Origin: Sipunculus nudus
Lineage: Eukaryota > Annelida > Sipuncula > Golfingiida > Sipunculidae
Length of the DNA stretch: 64,000 nt
Direction of reading: 5' to 3'
Assembly: GCA_026874595.1 (NCBI GenBank)
Contig: CM049313.1
Span: forward strand, 50,705,659 to 50,769,658
The translations under genes were made by a program, and so were the position numbers. The notes below the pieces were generated by a model. That model was not told the origin of the DNA. It saw nothing but the letters and a program-made list of their open reading frames with translations, and ran no database searches. Positions 37,147 through 50,395 of the stretch are shown in pieces. Each line of letters starts with the position of its first letter. Position 1 is the first letter of the stretch.

Positions 37147-38269
37147 AAAAGTTAGAAAAATTTCTTTGAACACGAACACTTTTTAATACGCATGCGCCTT
37201 GCTGATCTAAAATAAACAAACTACCCTGAAGTTTCATTAAAGCACATGTATGGCGGGGCTTTGGGTACAATTAGAATGCAGTTTTACAAGTCATATCGTG
37301 ACCTACTGGTAAAGCAGTGGGACCTTTCGGATATTAATTATTGTTATGAAAAATTATATGTTGTTAAATATGGCTGCGGCAAACCAAGAAGTAGGTGACT
37401 TTCTTTAATCTCCATTATAACATGCTTACTTACCTTTACAATACATTTTATAATCATAAAAATTACATTTAAATGCGTTTCCTTGCTTTAATGAATATTT
37501 AAATATTGTGTTATAAATCAACATTTTCAAGCAAATATGCGACGCAAACCTTAGCAGAGTTTCACATCATGCATGTGCACTTAATTAGGTGACCCCACTT
37601 GGCCGTATAAAGCTTGTTTTACCCCGTATTTAAATATTTTCAGTAAGTAAGGTATCTTTAATCTAGTAGGCAAACAGTCAATGACAATATGGACTACAAT
37701 ACAAAATACAATATTTAAAGACAATGATCACTTACAGATAAGCTGAAACAGCACCGAAGAATGTACAAAAAATACCACCAAAAGAGAACGGTACAGCTGG
37801 AATAATGAAGAACTAAATATCAGGATAGACATCGCAAGGAGAAGAATTGGCCTGTTTTAGAGTAAGTCACTGGCAAAATGGCTTGCTGGGTTCAATCGTA
37901 GTAGAGCACTACCTGGTGTTAACGTGTATATAAAATAGGACTGAGAAAACACATAAAACTGGGGAAAAGCCGAAACTTCAAGCACATTATTGTAAGATTC
38001 TATAATGGAATAAACAGAAAGAAGTGATGAGAAACAATAAAATCAAAGAGATGCAGAGCATGAGATTTCGGATCTAACAATATACGACCGTATGCCTCTT
38101 TGCCAATAGACAACCGGTTAAATAATAGACCAGACAACATAGGAAAGATTTTCAAAGATATTTTTTTAGGCGGTTATCGCTAACTTTTTTATGTTTACCT
38201 GACTCATCTTCACCTGTATTGTAATCTAATCCATTTTTGTGGTAATCGATTCCATTTTTTTATGTAACA
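37147..38269. other. No intact gene; possible LINE remnant
   Basis: Spacer before the reverse transcriptase remnant. The stretch 37.74-38.05 kb contains lysine-rich broken frames that might be upstream parts of the same LINE, but this is not secure. Confidence 0.3.
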
Positions 38270-38650
38270 TAACTAACCTTAAAATGTATTGTCAACTAAT
38301 CTAGATTTAAGACTGTCTTACAAATTTTGAACAATGGGTATATGTATAAATGGAATGGAAATTCGGTGTTCTCTGATACACCTACTATTTATACTGGGGC
38401 CAACCAGGGCTGTGTTCTCTCACCAGTTTTTTTCACTCCTTTTACCAATGACTGAATCAGCTAGAGAAAAAATATAAGATGATCAAATATGTTGAAGACA
38501 CTGTGCTTTAAGGTATGATCTGAAATAATGATGAATCGTCATACAGACAAGAAATCATTAATATGAGTGAATGGTGTAAAGACCAATATCGATGATTAAA
38601 TATAAAGAAAACAAAAGAAAATGTCATGGACTTTAGCAAACAATGTTATG
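38270..38650 (+). pseudogene. Non-LTR retrotransposon reverse transcriptase remnant
   Basis: Conserved RT blocks are readable but broken. TGANQGCVLSPVFF at about 38393-38435 matches the G-x-P-Q-G-C-V-L-S-P-L-L-F block. YVEDT at 38488-38502 is in the position of the catalytic F/Y-x-D-D box, with its first Asp replaced by Glu. Then come NNDESSYRQEI, SEWCKD and LNIKKTKENVMDF, typical of the following region of LINE polymerases. Stop codons interrupt the reading (for example at 38453), and a frame change separates the two RT blocks. No endonuclease or 3' terminus identified. A dead LINE fragment. Confidence 0.75.
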
Positions 38651-41600
38651 TTGTCAACCGGGTCTGTATTGGTAATTATGGAGTGGAAAGCTTTCGGTAA
38701 ATATACATATTTGATAAAAAATAATTATTGTTTCAGACCTCATATGATCATAGAATATACATGAACATGTAGAAAAAAGCTAGGAAAAGATTGACATTTG
38801 AGGAAAAATAAGCACGATACTTTCAAAAAGTTTCTATGAACTGTTACCATCAGGACATACACTATATAAGAGGTTAAGAATGAAAATTCTTGCGCACTGG
38901 GAAGTCCTTTGTGCCATAGTTCGCCATATTGTGTAATGATTATATTTAATGTATTGGGATACATAATCTAGTCATTGTTTGTTTTATAGTCACAGTCCCA
39001 TTTTTCTATAGTTCTAATTGTATTATCTAATCTGCTTATAATGTGTCCTTATTTTTCTTAAACTAGATAATGGAGTCTTAGATATTTTCTTATGTGTATA
39101 GTATATTGAAACGTAAGTCATATCAATTATGCAGTATATGAGTCTGGTAAAATGTCTATTGAACTTGTTTGTAGGACGCAATTTAATCGAAGTTGAACCA
39201 ATTCATCAATATTCCTTAATCATATGATATAATAACCGCTTTGAAACCTACCCAGAATATAAAGCAAATGAAACAGCAAACGACGTAAACATTTTTCTGG
39301 ACTACACAGCTGCGTTACAAAGACACAGAATGTGTAAATACAAATACGGTGCACGTAAGTCTATCGCATGCGCGATAGATCACAAGCAAGGAGTAGTCCA
39401 AACTTGTCCATACATGGACCGTCATGCCCTCTGATATATCTCTGCTTGATTTACAGTACGGTCCATGACACGCACTGTGTCAGGGTACCTGAGCCACCGT
39501 AAAACTCGATATTCCAGCCAGCCAGCGGGAACATGTTTTACCTTTTCTGGCAAATTCAGCCGGGGCATCCCCTGATTGACAGATGTGGTCCGGGCGAGGC
39601 ACGAAGTCCCACGCGCTCTGGACATTTGTGTACAGGAGAAGGCTAAAGGTTTCAGGGCAATATTTTTCAGGTATCAAATTTATTTCAAAGAGAGACGATA
39701 TTTTACGTGTTCATTCAACATCCTTCTAGGTGATTGATGTCTTTAACGTTATTTATGGTTTATGATAAATTTCTCCTGGGAATTAACCCCGTGGGGGTTA
39801 AGCACATGTTCATGTATGTCTTTACCCTAATATTTATGTACATTGAAGTGGTTATGTGATATTAAAACTGAAAAAAGGTCGTTGAATTAATGCTTATCTT
39901 CAACTATCCAAAGGTTGAGGATTTTTTTCTCCATTAATTATGCCCCTTTTTCTCATTATCATTCTGTCACTTTTTTTTATTCGATTTCATTGATTCTTAC
40001 TCAGGATTTACCTGACTATGGATAAATTATTTTGACCCAGCCTCAGTGACGCACTATTTCTCAAGGTCAGAGCCTCGAGGGCATATCAAAACGCGATTTT
40101 AAAGATTTTTAATGTCGATTATCACCTAATCTATTATAGGTACAGAGAAAAGTACCGACCTAAAGAAAAACTCCAATACAGTCACCTTGCAGACAAAGGT
40201 AAAATTGTTTCATACGGATGTAGGCAATTAAATCTGTTTATGACCTTGACCTTTTTTTGGTTTTGGGATGGACCATTCTTCAACTCAATTTTTTAACTTG
40301 TTTATGCGATGTTCTGGGATAGGCAATTGTGGCGTTCATTTATTCCAGTAATCATTTAGATTTTACAATTGTAATTTTGTATTATTGGCTACAAATGAAA
40401 ACAATTAATAAATCTGTATGATTGTATAAACTTTTTATAAGCCTAGGTCACTACTGTTTGTAAAATATTTAATTAAAACACCGATATTAAAGGTATCTAT
40501 GTCTGTGGTAAGCTGGTCCTCTTCTAAAGTACTGAGACGGAAATCACTGTCGTTACTGTCATCTGCAGCACCATCTTAATCAATTAGAGCACGTAGCTGC
40601 TCATCTGATAAATACCTTGCTGCTATTTTTACTGTGAATTCTGGGACTCATTAAGGAATCTCCATTCATGCTTTCAGTTCTTTCAGCTATGACATAAATC
40701 CAGAGGTGAACCCTCTTAATATCCTTGGTATAAACCAGGCTGGGATTAGCCCATTTTTTCACAAAAATTTATTGATCTACTGACCTTATAGAACCTCGTT
40801 GTCTCTAAAAATGCGGGATGGGCCACTCTGATTCTATGGGGCTCATATATCATGCGCTCATCACATTTAAATGTCATAGCACCCGATCACACACATTATC
40901 GGATCACATAATATCCTTTCGTATAGTGAACTACTATTGCAGGGTCCAAAAAAGAAAAGGCATTGCCGCCGTGTTTTGCATGTTTGATTCCTCTGTCTCT
41001 TACCAGGTGGCAGCAGCTTATATTGCACGATCAAGGGATCACTGTGATCACTTGTATGCAATGTATCATACTTAATCATTTTTAATCAACATCATCGAAA
41101 TTGTCGACCGGCAAATCTGATACTCTTTGAGTAGTTTACCTAACTTTAGCGAACAGTCCAGTCTAAGAGGACAGGAAAATGCATTTTGTACCTCACAATA
41201 AAACTGACCAAAGCCACACTTTCAATTACTGAGGTATAATACAACTTCATGATTATATTGTCAACATTGAATCCTTTTAGCTTCCTTAGTAAATACATCG
41301 TCTTAGGATATTTTTTTTCTAATGATAGTGCCCAAATATTTCAAATGTTTACAATTCTCAGACCTTTATTGTCAATGCAGACATGGTTAGCAAATGTAAA
41401 CATAGTTCAATAATATATGCACAATTTCATGTCAGTCTGATTTTTCATCATCATTTGAAATGAGCCATAGCCAACGCAAAGTATTTTCGTGTAATCAAGA
41501 TAAAAATAATGACAAAATGCAAACAAGAATCTGTTCATTGTACGAAGTAATGAAACAAAATTAACCATATTACTAAAATCTAAATAATTGATATACTAAC

Positions 41601-42530
41601 CTAATAAAACACTCTCATCTTATAAACTGCAAAATCCTTACATGTTCATAGATTGATATAAATCAATTCCAACGAACGAATAAAAAGCATCAATAGCACT
41701 AAACACTTTTTTCATAATATTAAATGAAAGTACCATAAGTTACTAAACTTCACCAAACAACATAAGCGTGCAAAGGCATATGTGTTAATCTGTACACATA
41801 TATAGCTAAACATTACCTATCCATTCATACATCTGTACCCAGGTATGAACCAAGTGTTTACTAATGATAACAAACAGGTCTAAAATTAAGCAGCAATAAT
41901 GCAATTAAATGATCCTAATATTAATACAAATGTATAACATAAAGCTACTGAATGAATAATGAAAATGAGAAAAAAATAAGTACAAACTTGAAAATGCATT
42001 CTCAGGAATGCAGGACTCCGCCAAATGGGCAGTCCTTAATGTGGGATTATTATTGCCTTGTCGTCTGCTATTCTACTGAACCATGACTTATTTAATCCTA
42101 TAGTTTAAAGGTGACCGGACAGATGGAAAATACTTGCAGGTTTGTTTCTTTTACATTGCAAACAGAACAGGAATAACCAGTAAAAATTTTACATTTGACA
42201 AGAAAATCTTTCGTGAGCAAAGCTGAATATTAAAAATACGAATTAATATTCATTGTCTTATAATAATTGAAGATAAGCTGCCATTTCTTTACACAGTTTG
42301 GTAAATAATCACCAAGCATTGTGATGTATAACATTTTCGACTTCTGAATAAACTAAAATTTTTTTTCTTATAAAATCTAAACTCATAATTCCCCATTGTA
42401 TTTACCATTCTCTTTACTTAAAATCCATAGAGTAACACTAAATCATGCCTATGGAAATAACCCAATCGTCTGTTCAAAATATTACAATGCTTATTCTACA
42501 TCCATTTTTCACAAACTCGCTCAACAAAAA
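38651..42530. other. No gene supported
   Basis: Mostly AT-rich. A GC-richer patch at 39.42-39.68 kb has two overlapping minus-strand frames, one containing AWDFVPRPDHICQSGDAPAE before an AAAAG|GTAAAA donor-like site. I cannot tell whether either is an exon. Nothing else recognisable. Confidence 0.3.
41996..42065. repeat. Short dispersed repeat (with 44031-44095)
   Basis: About 70 bases shared with the sequence after the 43.8 kb exon candidate: GCATTCTCAG, AATGCAGG, CTCCGCC, TGGGC.GTCCTTA and TGGGAT. Same orientation. Nature unknown. Confidence 0.5.
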
Positions 42531-43139
42531 TAGTATAAAGTGATCATTAATAATATCCGGATTCAAAAACAAGATTTAATTGAAAATTGCCGATTTATTC
42601 AGATGAGTTGTTCTCGAAACGACATCAACTTTTTCCCATTAGGCCTACGCTCTTTACACGGTGCTTTACCTATAGGCCTACTACCTGTAACGTATCAGAA
42701 GCTACTTGAGAAGCGCAAGATTTCCGCTGCCTCCGGCGCGTATCTCCCATGCGCTCATAATCTCCCTTTATAACAATAGCTTGTCTTAACGGTTACGATT
42801 ATTAATGTGTAATGTACAATATGAAATATCTTTACCATAGCTTTAACCTTTATTCTGCCAATGGGAAAATCAAGTTAAGTTTTATGGTCTGAAAATATAC
42901 CTATTGCCAACTAAAGCGCCCTCTTTGCTGTGACCTAAGTACTAATATTAACCAGGTTCTGGCCATCTTAATCCCTTGGTGAAATCATAAGCCTCTAAAA
43001 AACTAAAAGCCTCTTAATATTCCATAATGAGCCCAATACTCAAATTTCTTCACCACCCATGGCGGTACATAAATTAAATTTAAAAAAATACTAGATAACA
43101 CTACTGTTTAAAGAGTTCAGTACTGTAGCCAGTGTTTTA

Positions 43140-43590
43140 GCCGAGTCCACACTATCCGAGTCCGAGTGCAAGTCCAAGCAACTCGAATCCATTGCAAGTC
43201 CGTGTCCGAGTCCCTGAGGTTCGAGTCCAAGTCCACTCACTTTGAGTCCGAGTCTTTCGGAACTCGAGTCCAAGTCTGAATCTGAATTTTTTTTTTGAAG
43301 CACCTTAAATTTCAAATTTGAGATTATCATGTGTATTTTAAGTCCGTTTACACAAGTTTTTTTTTGTATTACATTTAATTTCCAATGCAAATATTAAGTT
43401 TGCAACATCGTATATACTTGTTTTGTTATACTCTGTCATTTGATCACTCATGTAAGTCTTTATGGTGGGATTTCTATATTGAATTTCAGGCTTTTTTTAA
43501 TTTTTTTTAGGCACTCGAGATAAACTCGGGCTGAATCCTCGCGCCTGGACCTCCGAGTCCGAGTTCAAGTCCGTATCCAGGATCCAGGAT
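43140..43590. repeat. Irregular GAGTCC/AAGTCC hexanucleotide repeat
   Basis: Two clusters (about 43140-43285 and 43545-43585) of degenerate GAGTCC, AAGTCC and CGAGTC units interrupted by AT-rich DNA. The minus strand reads as Ser/Asp/Leu-rich for about 60 codons. This looks like repeat translation rather than a gene. Confidence 0.65.
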
Positions 43591-43808
43591 ATTACATATC
43601 TTAACCTGGTTTAGAATTGTTATGTACTGGAAACATAACATAATACGTTATTTTTTTTAAATCTTATACTACTTATAATATATTTGAAATGTGTCACACT
43701 AACAATAAAAGATTTATAACCTACATAATCGATAAAAAATCACAATCAGTATTTAACACGGATATCGGTCTCCAGTTTTATTCACTTTGTTCTGTCACCT
43801 TTTTACAG

Positions 43809-43967
43809 ATCAATGAAATAACTCCTCGATATTGTGTGAGAGACAAATGTAAAAGAAGCTGCCTGACACTTGCCGGGGATGCACACGAGAGGAGAGTTAA
43901 ACAGGAGCTTCTGGAGTGTGCAGTTAGGATAGGGCCAGGTTCTTCATTGCTGCATCTCACAGACTGA
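43809..43967 (+). CDS. Candidate terminal exon, unrecognised
   Basis: A CACCTTTTTACAG acceptor opens in phase 0 onto 52 codons ending in a stop. The peptide has well-mixed composition (ITPRYCVRDKCKRSCLTLAG, then HERRVKQELLECAVRIG, ending SLLHLTD) with four cysteines. An AATAAA lies about 45 bases after the stop near 44013. Splice site, frame and polyadenylation signal fit the 3' end of a gene, but no upstream exon or family is recognised. Confidence 0.35.
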   Translation: MNEITPRYCVRDKCKRSCLTLAGDAHERRVKQELLECAVRIGPGSSLLHLTD

Positions 43968-44030
43968 CAAGTTCTTTTTTCAAGCCTGGTTAATTTTTAC
44001 TCCAGTAAATCAGAATAAACTAGAAATATG

Positions 44031-44095
44031 CATTCTCAGTAATGCAGGCCTCCGCCATGTGGGCGGTCCTTATTATGGGATACTCCTGAAAAACA
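44031..44095. repeat. Short dispersed repeat (with 41996-42065)
   Basis: Second copy of the ~70 bp repeat, directly oriented, just past the candidate terminal exon. Confidence 0.5.
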
Positions 44096-44590
44096 TGTTT
44101 CGAATCACGTATTCGGCAGATTCTCCAAGGTTCATCCATGCATAAGTGACTGTACATAAATTGATATTCCTTGATGACATTCCTGGAGGCGGGTCCACAC
44201 CAAAATCTAATCGTTTCTACATTAGCCCATTCCCGAAGTACCCTAAATATTTATGGGTTTCCCTTCATAATTGGGTCAGTTATGTTGTAAACAATCGCAC
44301 CTAAACACACACCCAAACACGAACTGGAATGAATGCATACCTCTGACGGATGCAACGGGCTTGATAGTACCAAATGGTCCACCAGACGGCAGCACCATGA
44401 GAAAGCGAGATATTTATTTATTTTTTTTATTTATTATAAAAATTATGTTTTCTAATTTTTTCAATTGTTTTTACTATAACTTAATTTTCCGGTTTATCGA
44501 CGAGTACGAAGATGAAAATGTAGATCGAGTCGCTCCTGTGTTTTTGCTTAAATTTCTTAAAGACTGACGTTAACAAAGGTGTTTAAAGAG

Positions 44591-46960
44591 CAGGTTCAGA
44601 AGCGGATAACCCGGGGGGGGGGGGGGGGTGTCAAGGGGGCCCGGGACCCCTCCCCCTTTTTATCAGCCGCCGCAACCTTTTTTACGGGTTTTAGAACAAT
44701 TTTGCGGCCTGCCCCCCCCCCCCCTTCCGGGACCTGAGGACCCTTTTTTAGGCTTCATCATAAGTCCAGGGGACCAGGGCGTAAAGTTAGAAATTATGGC
44801 CAAAAAATAGGAATATAGAGATTCGAAGAGTCCAAAAATAGGACAAAAATAGGAAAACCATTGTTAAAATAGGGAATAAAGGAATCTTTTTGTTAAGGTG
44901 GCAGAACTGGTCCCCCCATCTGACCTGACTTTGTTTCAGTTTTTCCTTTGCATGGAACAATCTATTGCTTAAATACCCCCTAAAGTATACATTTTCTGAA
45001 AGCTAAGAAAATTCTCTATAGTTTGGTGATAATAAACTTTGTTTCCGAGGAACAGGTTTGAATCTGTAAGAATATTAATTTAATTTTAATTTTTAACAAA
45101 AAATCGTTTATTCCAGCACAACTAAAGCAGATACAGAAAATCTTCTTAAATAAATCGAGAATTTAGATAATAATCCCCAGGCGTTTTTTTTTGTTTAGTG
45201 AGTTAAGTTTAAAAATTACGATTTTAAAGAGTATTTAATTTTGAAATCTTTACAAATCATTTCATTTTTTACTTTTACCTTTCTGGCCTAAGCGTACCCC
45301 CACACCCATTCTAACACACCTAATTAACGTATTATTTTTTAAAAGCACTCATAGGGGCTTATCAGGGGGGAGGCTATTGTTATTTTTTGTTTCCGGCAAA
45401 GATTTTTCTCTTGAATTTTTCTTCTCTGTTGAAAAAGGTTTGATCATTGTGTATATGCACAGCTGAAATTTAATACACAGTAATATCCTGCGGGCCTATT
45501 GCCTCCATCAATATCACAACATTTTGGTATATGGAAGAGGGCTTTGGTAAGAGGTGTCCCATATTCATATATTAATATAAGGGGATTAAAATGTGCAAAA
45601 TTGAGCATTTTTGGAAAATGCTCCTTAAATGTTTAAAATCTATCCACTGCACTGATCGCTCCATTTTTATGATCCTTAAAAAACTGAAACAATCTTTACT
45701 GCCTGTGAGTACTTGAATCTTATAACAACATGTTGAAAAATTCACTTCCCTAAACTTCTGAGTAGCCGATTCCTGATTGTTTATTTTGATTTACCTTTCG
45801 CTGAGGATTTTGTGTTAAAAGGAACCTAATCATTTGTTTTACGTAAAAGAGACCAATCTGTCACTGAACTTGTTTTTTTTGTATCTTTAAGATTCAGCAA
45901 CAGTTAATAAATCTATTGTTAAAATGCAAGAAAGATGGGTGTCTATAACCCATCACCTCCCCATTCCCCATGGCACATGTTCAATAGTTCAAGCAAGCAT
46001 CAGTAATGCTTCCAGATCAGAAAATGAAATATATGGTAGCTGCTTGTGTATAAAAAGCCTTTGATTTGAAATATATTTCCCTGTTTTGACACTTAATCTG
46101 TTCCTCCACAGATCTACTACCTACAAATGATTGTGTTCTGCTTGTTAAATTATGACATGTTAACAACAGGATGACATTTAAATTGATGTAATTAGAGGAA
46201 ATTTAATCTAATGTCTTGATAAATATCAAATGACCACTTATTCTGAAATAAACCTTTATAAAACGCAGAAAACAACAATTTATATTAAGTATAGCCTATC
46301 CTTCTTTTTAGAGGATGTTGCAATGAAAACATGTTTTTTTTCACATAAATGAAAAAATATTTTATGTCCTTACTTTTTCAAAACAAACTGAAATCTCTCA
46401 TTAACTAAGATAATGTTAAACGAAGAACTGCACCAAATGGTACATTTTTTCATGCTTAAGATTATTTTGCCTTCTTTTTAGGAGTAACAACCGACTGTTG
46501 TTTCAGTCATTTTCCACAACATCCAAGCTAAACACTTACTCCACCTTTGAGAATTTTTAAAACAAAATATTATTTAATCTCACAGAATGAATAAAGTTAA
46601 ATATGAAAGCGCTATACCGGTACATCAGTTTACGCTTAAGATTCATTATACCAATTGAACCGGGTCTCTGTTAACTAAGTCTCATTAGATACTTCCTTTT
46701 TTATACATTGGAATGTTTGAAAAAATTAAGGTTTGAAAAAGTTTGGTTTATAATTATGCTTTGCCTGATCAAAATACAGTAAACAAATGTAATTAAATAC
46801 ATCATGCCCATAAAAATAGGGGTAAAATAGGAATTTTTCATGAAAAAAAGGGAAAAATAGGAATCAATAGAAAAATAGGAAAATATAGGAACTTGACGCC
46901 CTGCATGTTAGTCGTCACGGGTTGGACACCTCCTTTTCCTAACTCCTGGATCCGCCCCTG
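44591..46960. mobile_element. hAT-like non-autonomous element with poly-G/C ends
   Basis: The right end reads CTCCTGGATCCGCCCCTG. Its reverse complement, CAGGGGCGGATCCAG, is a typical hAT terminal repeat. The left end CAGGTTCAGAAGCGGATAAC looks like a decayed version. Both sides carry subterminal AAAATAGGAA-type repeats (about 44.80-44.88 and 46.81-46.89 kb), supporting one ~2.4 kb unit. The left part has long G and C runs and a GCGGCC...GGACC core shared with 11.9 and 63.5 kb. The body (44.9-46.8 kb) is AT-rich with no transposase frame. No exact 8-bp target duplication found. Confidence 0.45.
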
Positions 46961-47030
46961 ATGTTTGATTGGCCTAAAGTTGCTACAGCACGATATAATT
47001 CAGCGCGTACGGTCCCGCCAACAGATGCCA

Positions 47031-47100
<70 letters not shown>

Positions 47101-47106
47101 ATATAT
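47031..47106. repeat. (AT)n microsatellite
   Basis: Long AT dinucleotide array. The Tyr/Ile frames on both strands are artefacts. Confidence 0.9.
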
Positions 47107-49370
47107 GTCAATAAGGCGGCGCAATATTATACCGATATATCGGTATATCGCGTTATGGGGATTCGCATATATTGCGTATCGTGATATGGTTTTTATATGT
47201 CGATATTTTTTCTATATTTGTCAAACTCGACTGACACTGATCTTTCTGTAATAACATAAGGTATCTGTTATAAATTTAGACATCTAAATTAATAGGTGGG
47301 CTTAGTCAAAGGCCCAAAGTAAAGCTGCTAACCCACGTTGCTTCAGCAGAAAATGTTTAAGTATCCTTGATTGACCAGATTTTCCGAATAAATGAAGGTG
47401 TGTCCGATTAATTATTTTTACGAAACATGTTCACACAGAAAAACAAAGACGTTTCGCTCATGGTCAGAATGATTTAATATTATTCTCTCCTTACATCTTG
47501 TGATATATATGCAGGAATATCGAGTTTCAAGTGTTCAGTATTATGGGTAAAGAACGAAAGATTTGCGATATGGTACAGCGCTGTGATAGTGAACATCATA
47601 TATCCCTCTTTGTGTGTGAATTAAACTACAGTCCAAAATTATTTTATAGCCCAGTTATTTGCACAATATATCCAGGAAGCAGCTATACAGAGCAAATTGC
47701 GATATGTTTTCTCTGCCTGCTTCTGAAGTGTGGATATGTTTTAAGTTCTGGTTTCACCTTGGATACATAAAATTAATGTTACGCTCCTGCTGAAGATAAT
47801 TAAATGCCGGTGTATGTATTTTCGTTTTTGCCCCTTAATGTGCGACATATCAGGTCACACTTTTGTGCTCTGATGGAAATCTGATGGAAATTACCCATGT
47901 AGGCAGTTGCCTTGGACATATCAATAACACGGGTTTAACTGTTGTGGCTTACTCTCTGTGAGGTGAAATGATATTTCTGCATATTCCTAAGGCAGTCGGA
48001 AATTATTTTGACTATAGCTTTCATATCATGGTCAACTGTATAACTAAGAAAATATTGAGTTGGACCGGAATGGTTTATTTCAAAAGGGCTTCAAGCTAAT
48101 GTAAATTTTATATATTGCTAAATTTTACAATTTGAGGTGTCTGCACACTTAATGTATATCTAGTAATAAATTTCCAAGCAACAGCATAGACTGTGAGTAT
48201 AAAATGTTACAAGCATTTTTTGCTACCTGTCTTGAATAACAGGTAAAAGGTATTTTCAGTTTCACTTCGTTTTATTTCGCTAGCCATCATAATGCACAAT
48301 ATTGAAGTCAATGTAAGACCAGACTCTAGAGTCTCTTGTTTAATTTTTGTAGTTTATGAGTTTCATAAACCACCGCTCCAAGTTAAATATACGGCGGGAG
48401 ACTATATGTGTGCCTCTGGGTCCTTGTTTGGTCTTATAAAGGAGAACTGAACTTTCCACGAGCATGCCCGTTGCGCGCAACGGCTGTCCGTTTTGTTTTG
48501 GTCGAGTGAGCCAGCATGCGGGTTTTGTTGAATTAGAATAGATACATGCCAATTACATGTACACAGAAGCACTTAGGGGAATGGAAACAAGACTACAGTA
48601 TATATGGAGGAGCTGGGCTTCGTTGTAGGGGACGTTGATGCGGACTGCAAAGAAAACTTCGTGAAAATCAAAATAAAAGAACCAGATTCAAGACAGATTT
48701 ACTTGCATGCATTCTTTAGACGTACCTGAACTCAATAGATCACCGCTGGTTCATTCATGATATACATTTACTTGATGTTGGTTCAGGTTTATAATCATGT
48801 CTCATAATGGAAGAATCTGCATTGGTCGTTAATCTTGACGTGCGTTGTATATATAGATATGTATATAAGAAATTAAACAGTACTCACATTAATCATAACA
48901 ATATCATATACGTATTTTATAATAACAAAATAATTAATTAATACTAACAAGTCCTTCTCCAAAAATTTAGGTCACATTGTATCTTGATCTCTGTCTTCTT
49001 TAGTGATTTGACAATCCGACAGCCTTGCAATCCGACATAAATTAAATTATTACATTTAGTGTCGGATTATCAAGTCACGACTGTACCTCCATGGAAGCAT
49101 ATCCTCAGGCACATTTACAGATAAGGACGGAATTTTTTACGATCCCCATTTGAGATATGTAACAAATACAAGATTTTTTTGTCGAAATAACTGACCTGAT
49201 TCCTTAGTTCCATTTGTCGCCTACATATGTCGTTAGTGTGTTGCAAATAGTTTGATTAAACAAATTAAACGCAAATTAACTTCTTATTATGAAGGTGTGT
49301 TGTCCAGGCAAAGTGTAAGCTTGCTGTGGAAATTTTCTGGCTGAGGCCATTGAAAGAGACGCACACTTGT
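47107..49370. other. No gene supported
   Basis: Contains a 79-codon frame near 47.53 kb and a short ATG frame at about 48.61 kb (MEELGFVVGDVDADC, 41 codons) without splice support. Otherwise nothing recognised. Confidence 0.35.
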
Positions 49371-49379
49371 GGAGACAAA

Positions 49380-49589
49380 CATCAGGATCGGACGGACAGA
49401 GAGAGTGAGAGACAGTAAAAGAAACAGAGAGAAGGAGGAGGACAGTGAAGGGACAGTCAAAGTAACGGAGCGGATCACTCATGTAATATAACAGAGACAT
49501 GAAGGCAGACGGAAACACAGAGACGGAGTGGGAGACAGAGAGCAACGCCCACCAAGACACAGTCATGGAGACAAAGATGCAATTTAGCT

Positions 49590-49678
<89 letters not shown>

Positions 49679-50044
49679 TGAGAGGAACAGAGAGGAGGGA
49701 GGACAGTGAAGGGACAGTCAAAGTAACGGAGTGGTTCACTCATGTAGTATAACAGAGACATGAAGGCAGACCGAGACACAGAGACGGAGACACCATAAGA
49801 CACAGTCATGGAGACAAAGATGCAATTAAGCTAAGAGAGAGAGAGGGGGAGAGAGAGAGAGAGATAGCGAGAGTGAGAGAAACAGAGAGGAGGGAGGACA
49901 GTCAAGGGACAGTCAAAGTAACGGAGCGGATCACTCATGTAGTATAACAGAGACATGAAGGCAGACGGAGACACAGAGACGGAGTGGGAGACAGAGAGCA
50001 ACGCCCACCATAAGACACAGTCATGGAGACAAAGATGCAATTAA

Positions 50045-50095
<51 letters not shown>

Positions 50096-50269
50096 GAGAG
50101 TGAGAGAAACAGAGAGGAGGGAGGACAGTGAAGGGACAGTCAAAGTAACGGAGCGGATCACTCATGTAGTATAGCAGAGACATGAAGGCAGACCGAGACA
50201 CAGAGACGGAGTGGGAGACAAAGAGCAACGCCCACCAAGACACAGTCATTGGGACAAAGATGCAATTAA

Positions 50270-50323
<54 letters not shown>

Positions 50324-50395
50324 AGAGAGAGAGACAGACAGACAGACAGAGACAGACGGACAGACAGAGACAGAGAGAGAAAGAGAAAAAGAAAA
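49380..50395. repeat. Composite minisatellite, four ~200-260 bp units around (GA)n
   Basis: Four direct copies of a unique block (GGACAGTCAAAGTAACGGAG, then CACTCATGTA, GAGACATGAAGGCAGAC and AAAGATGCAATT), each followed by a GA array of different length. Block starts are near 49451, 49711, 49907 and 50136. All long Ser/Leu frames on the minus strand here follow the repeat and carry no gene signature. Confidence 0.85.
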
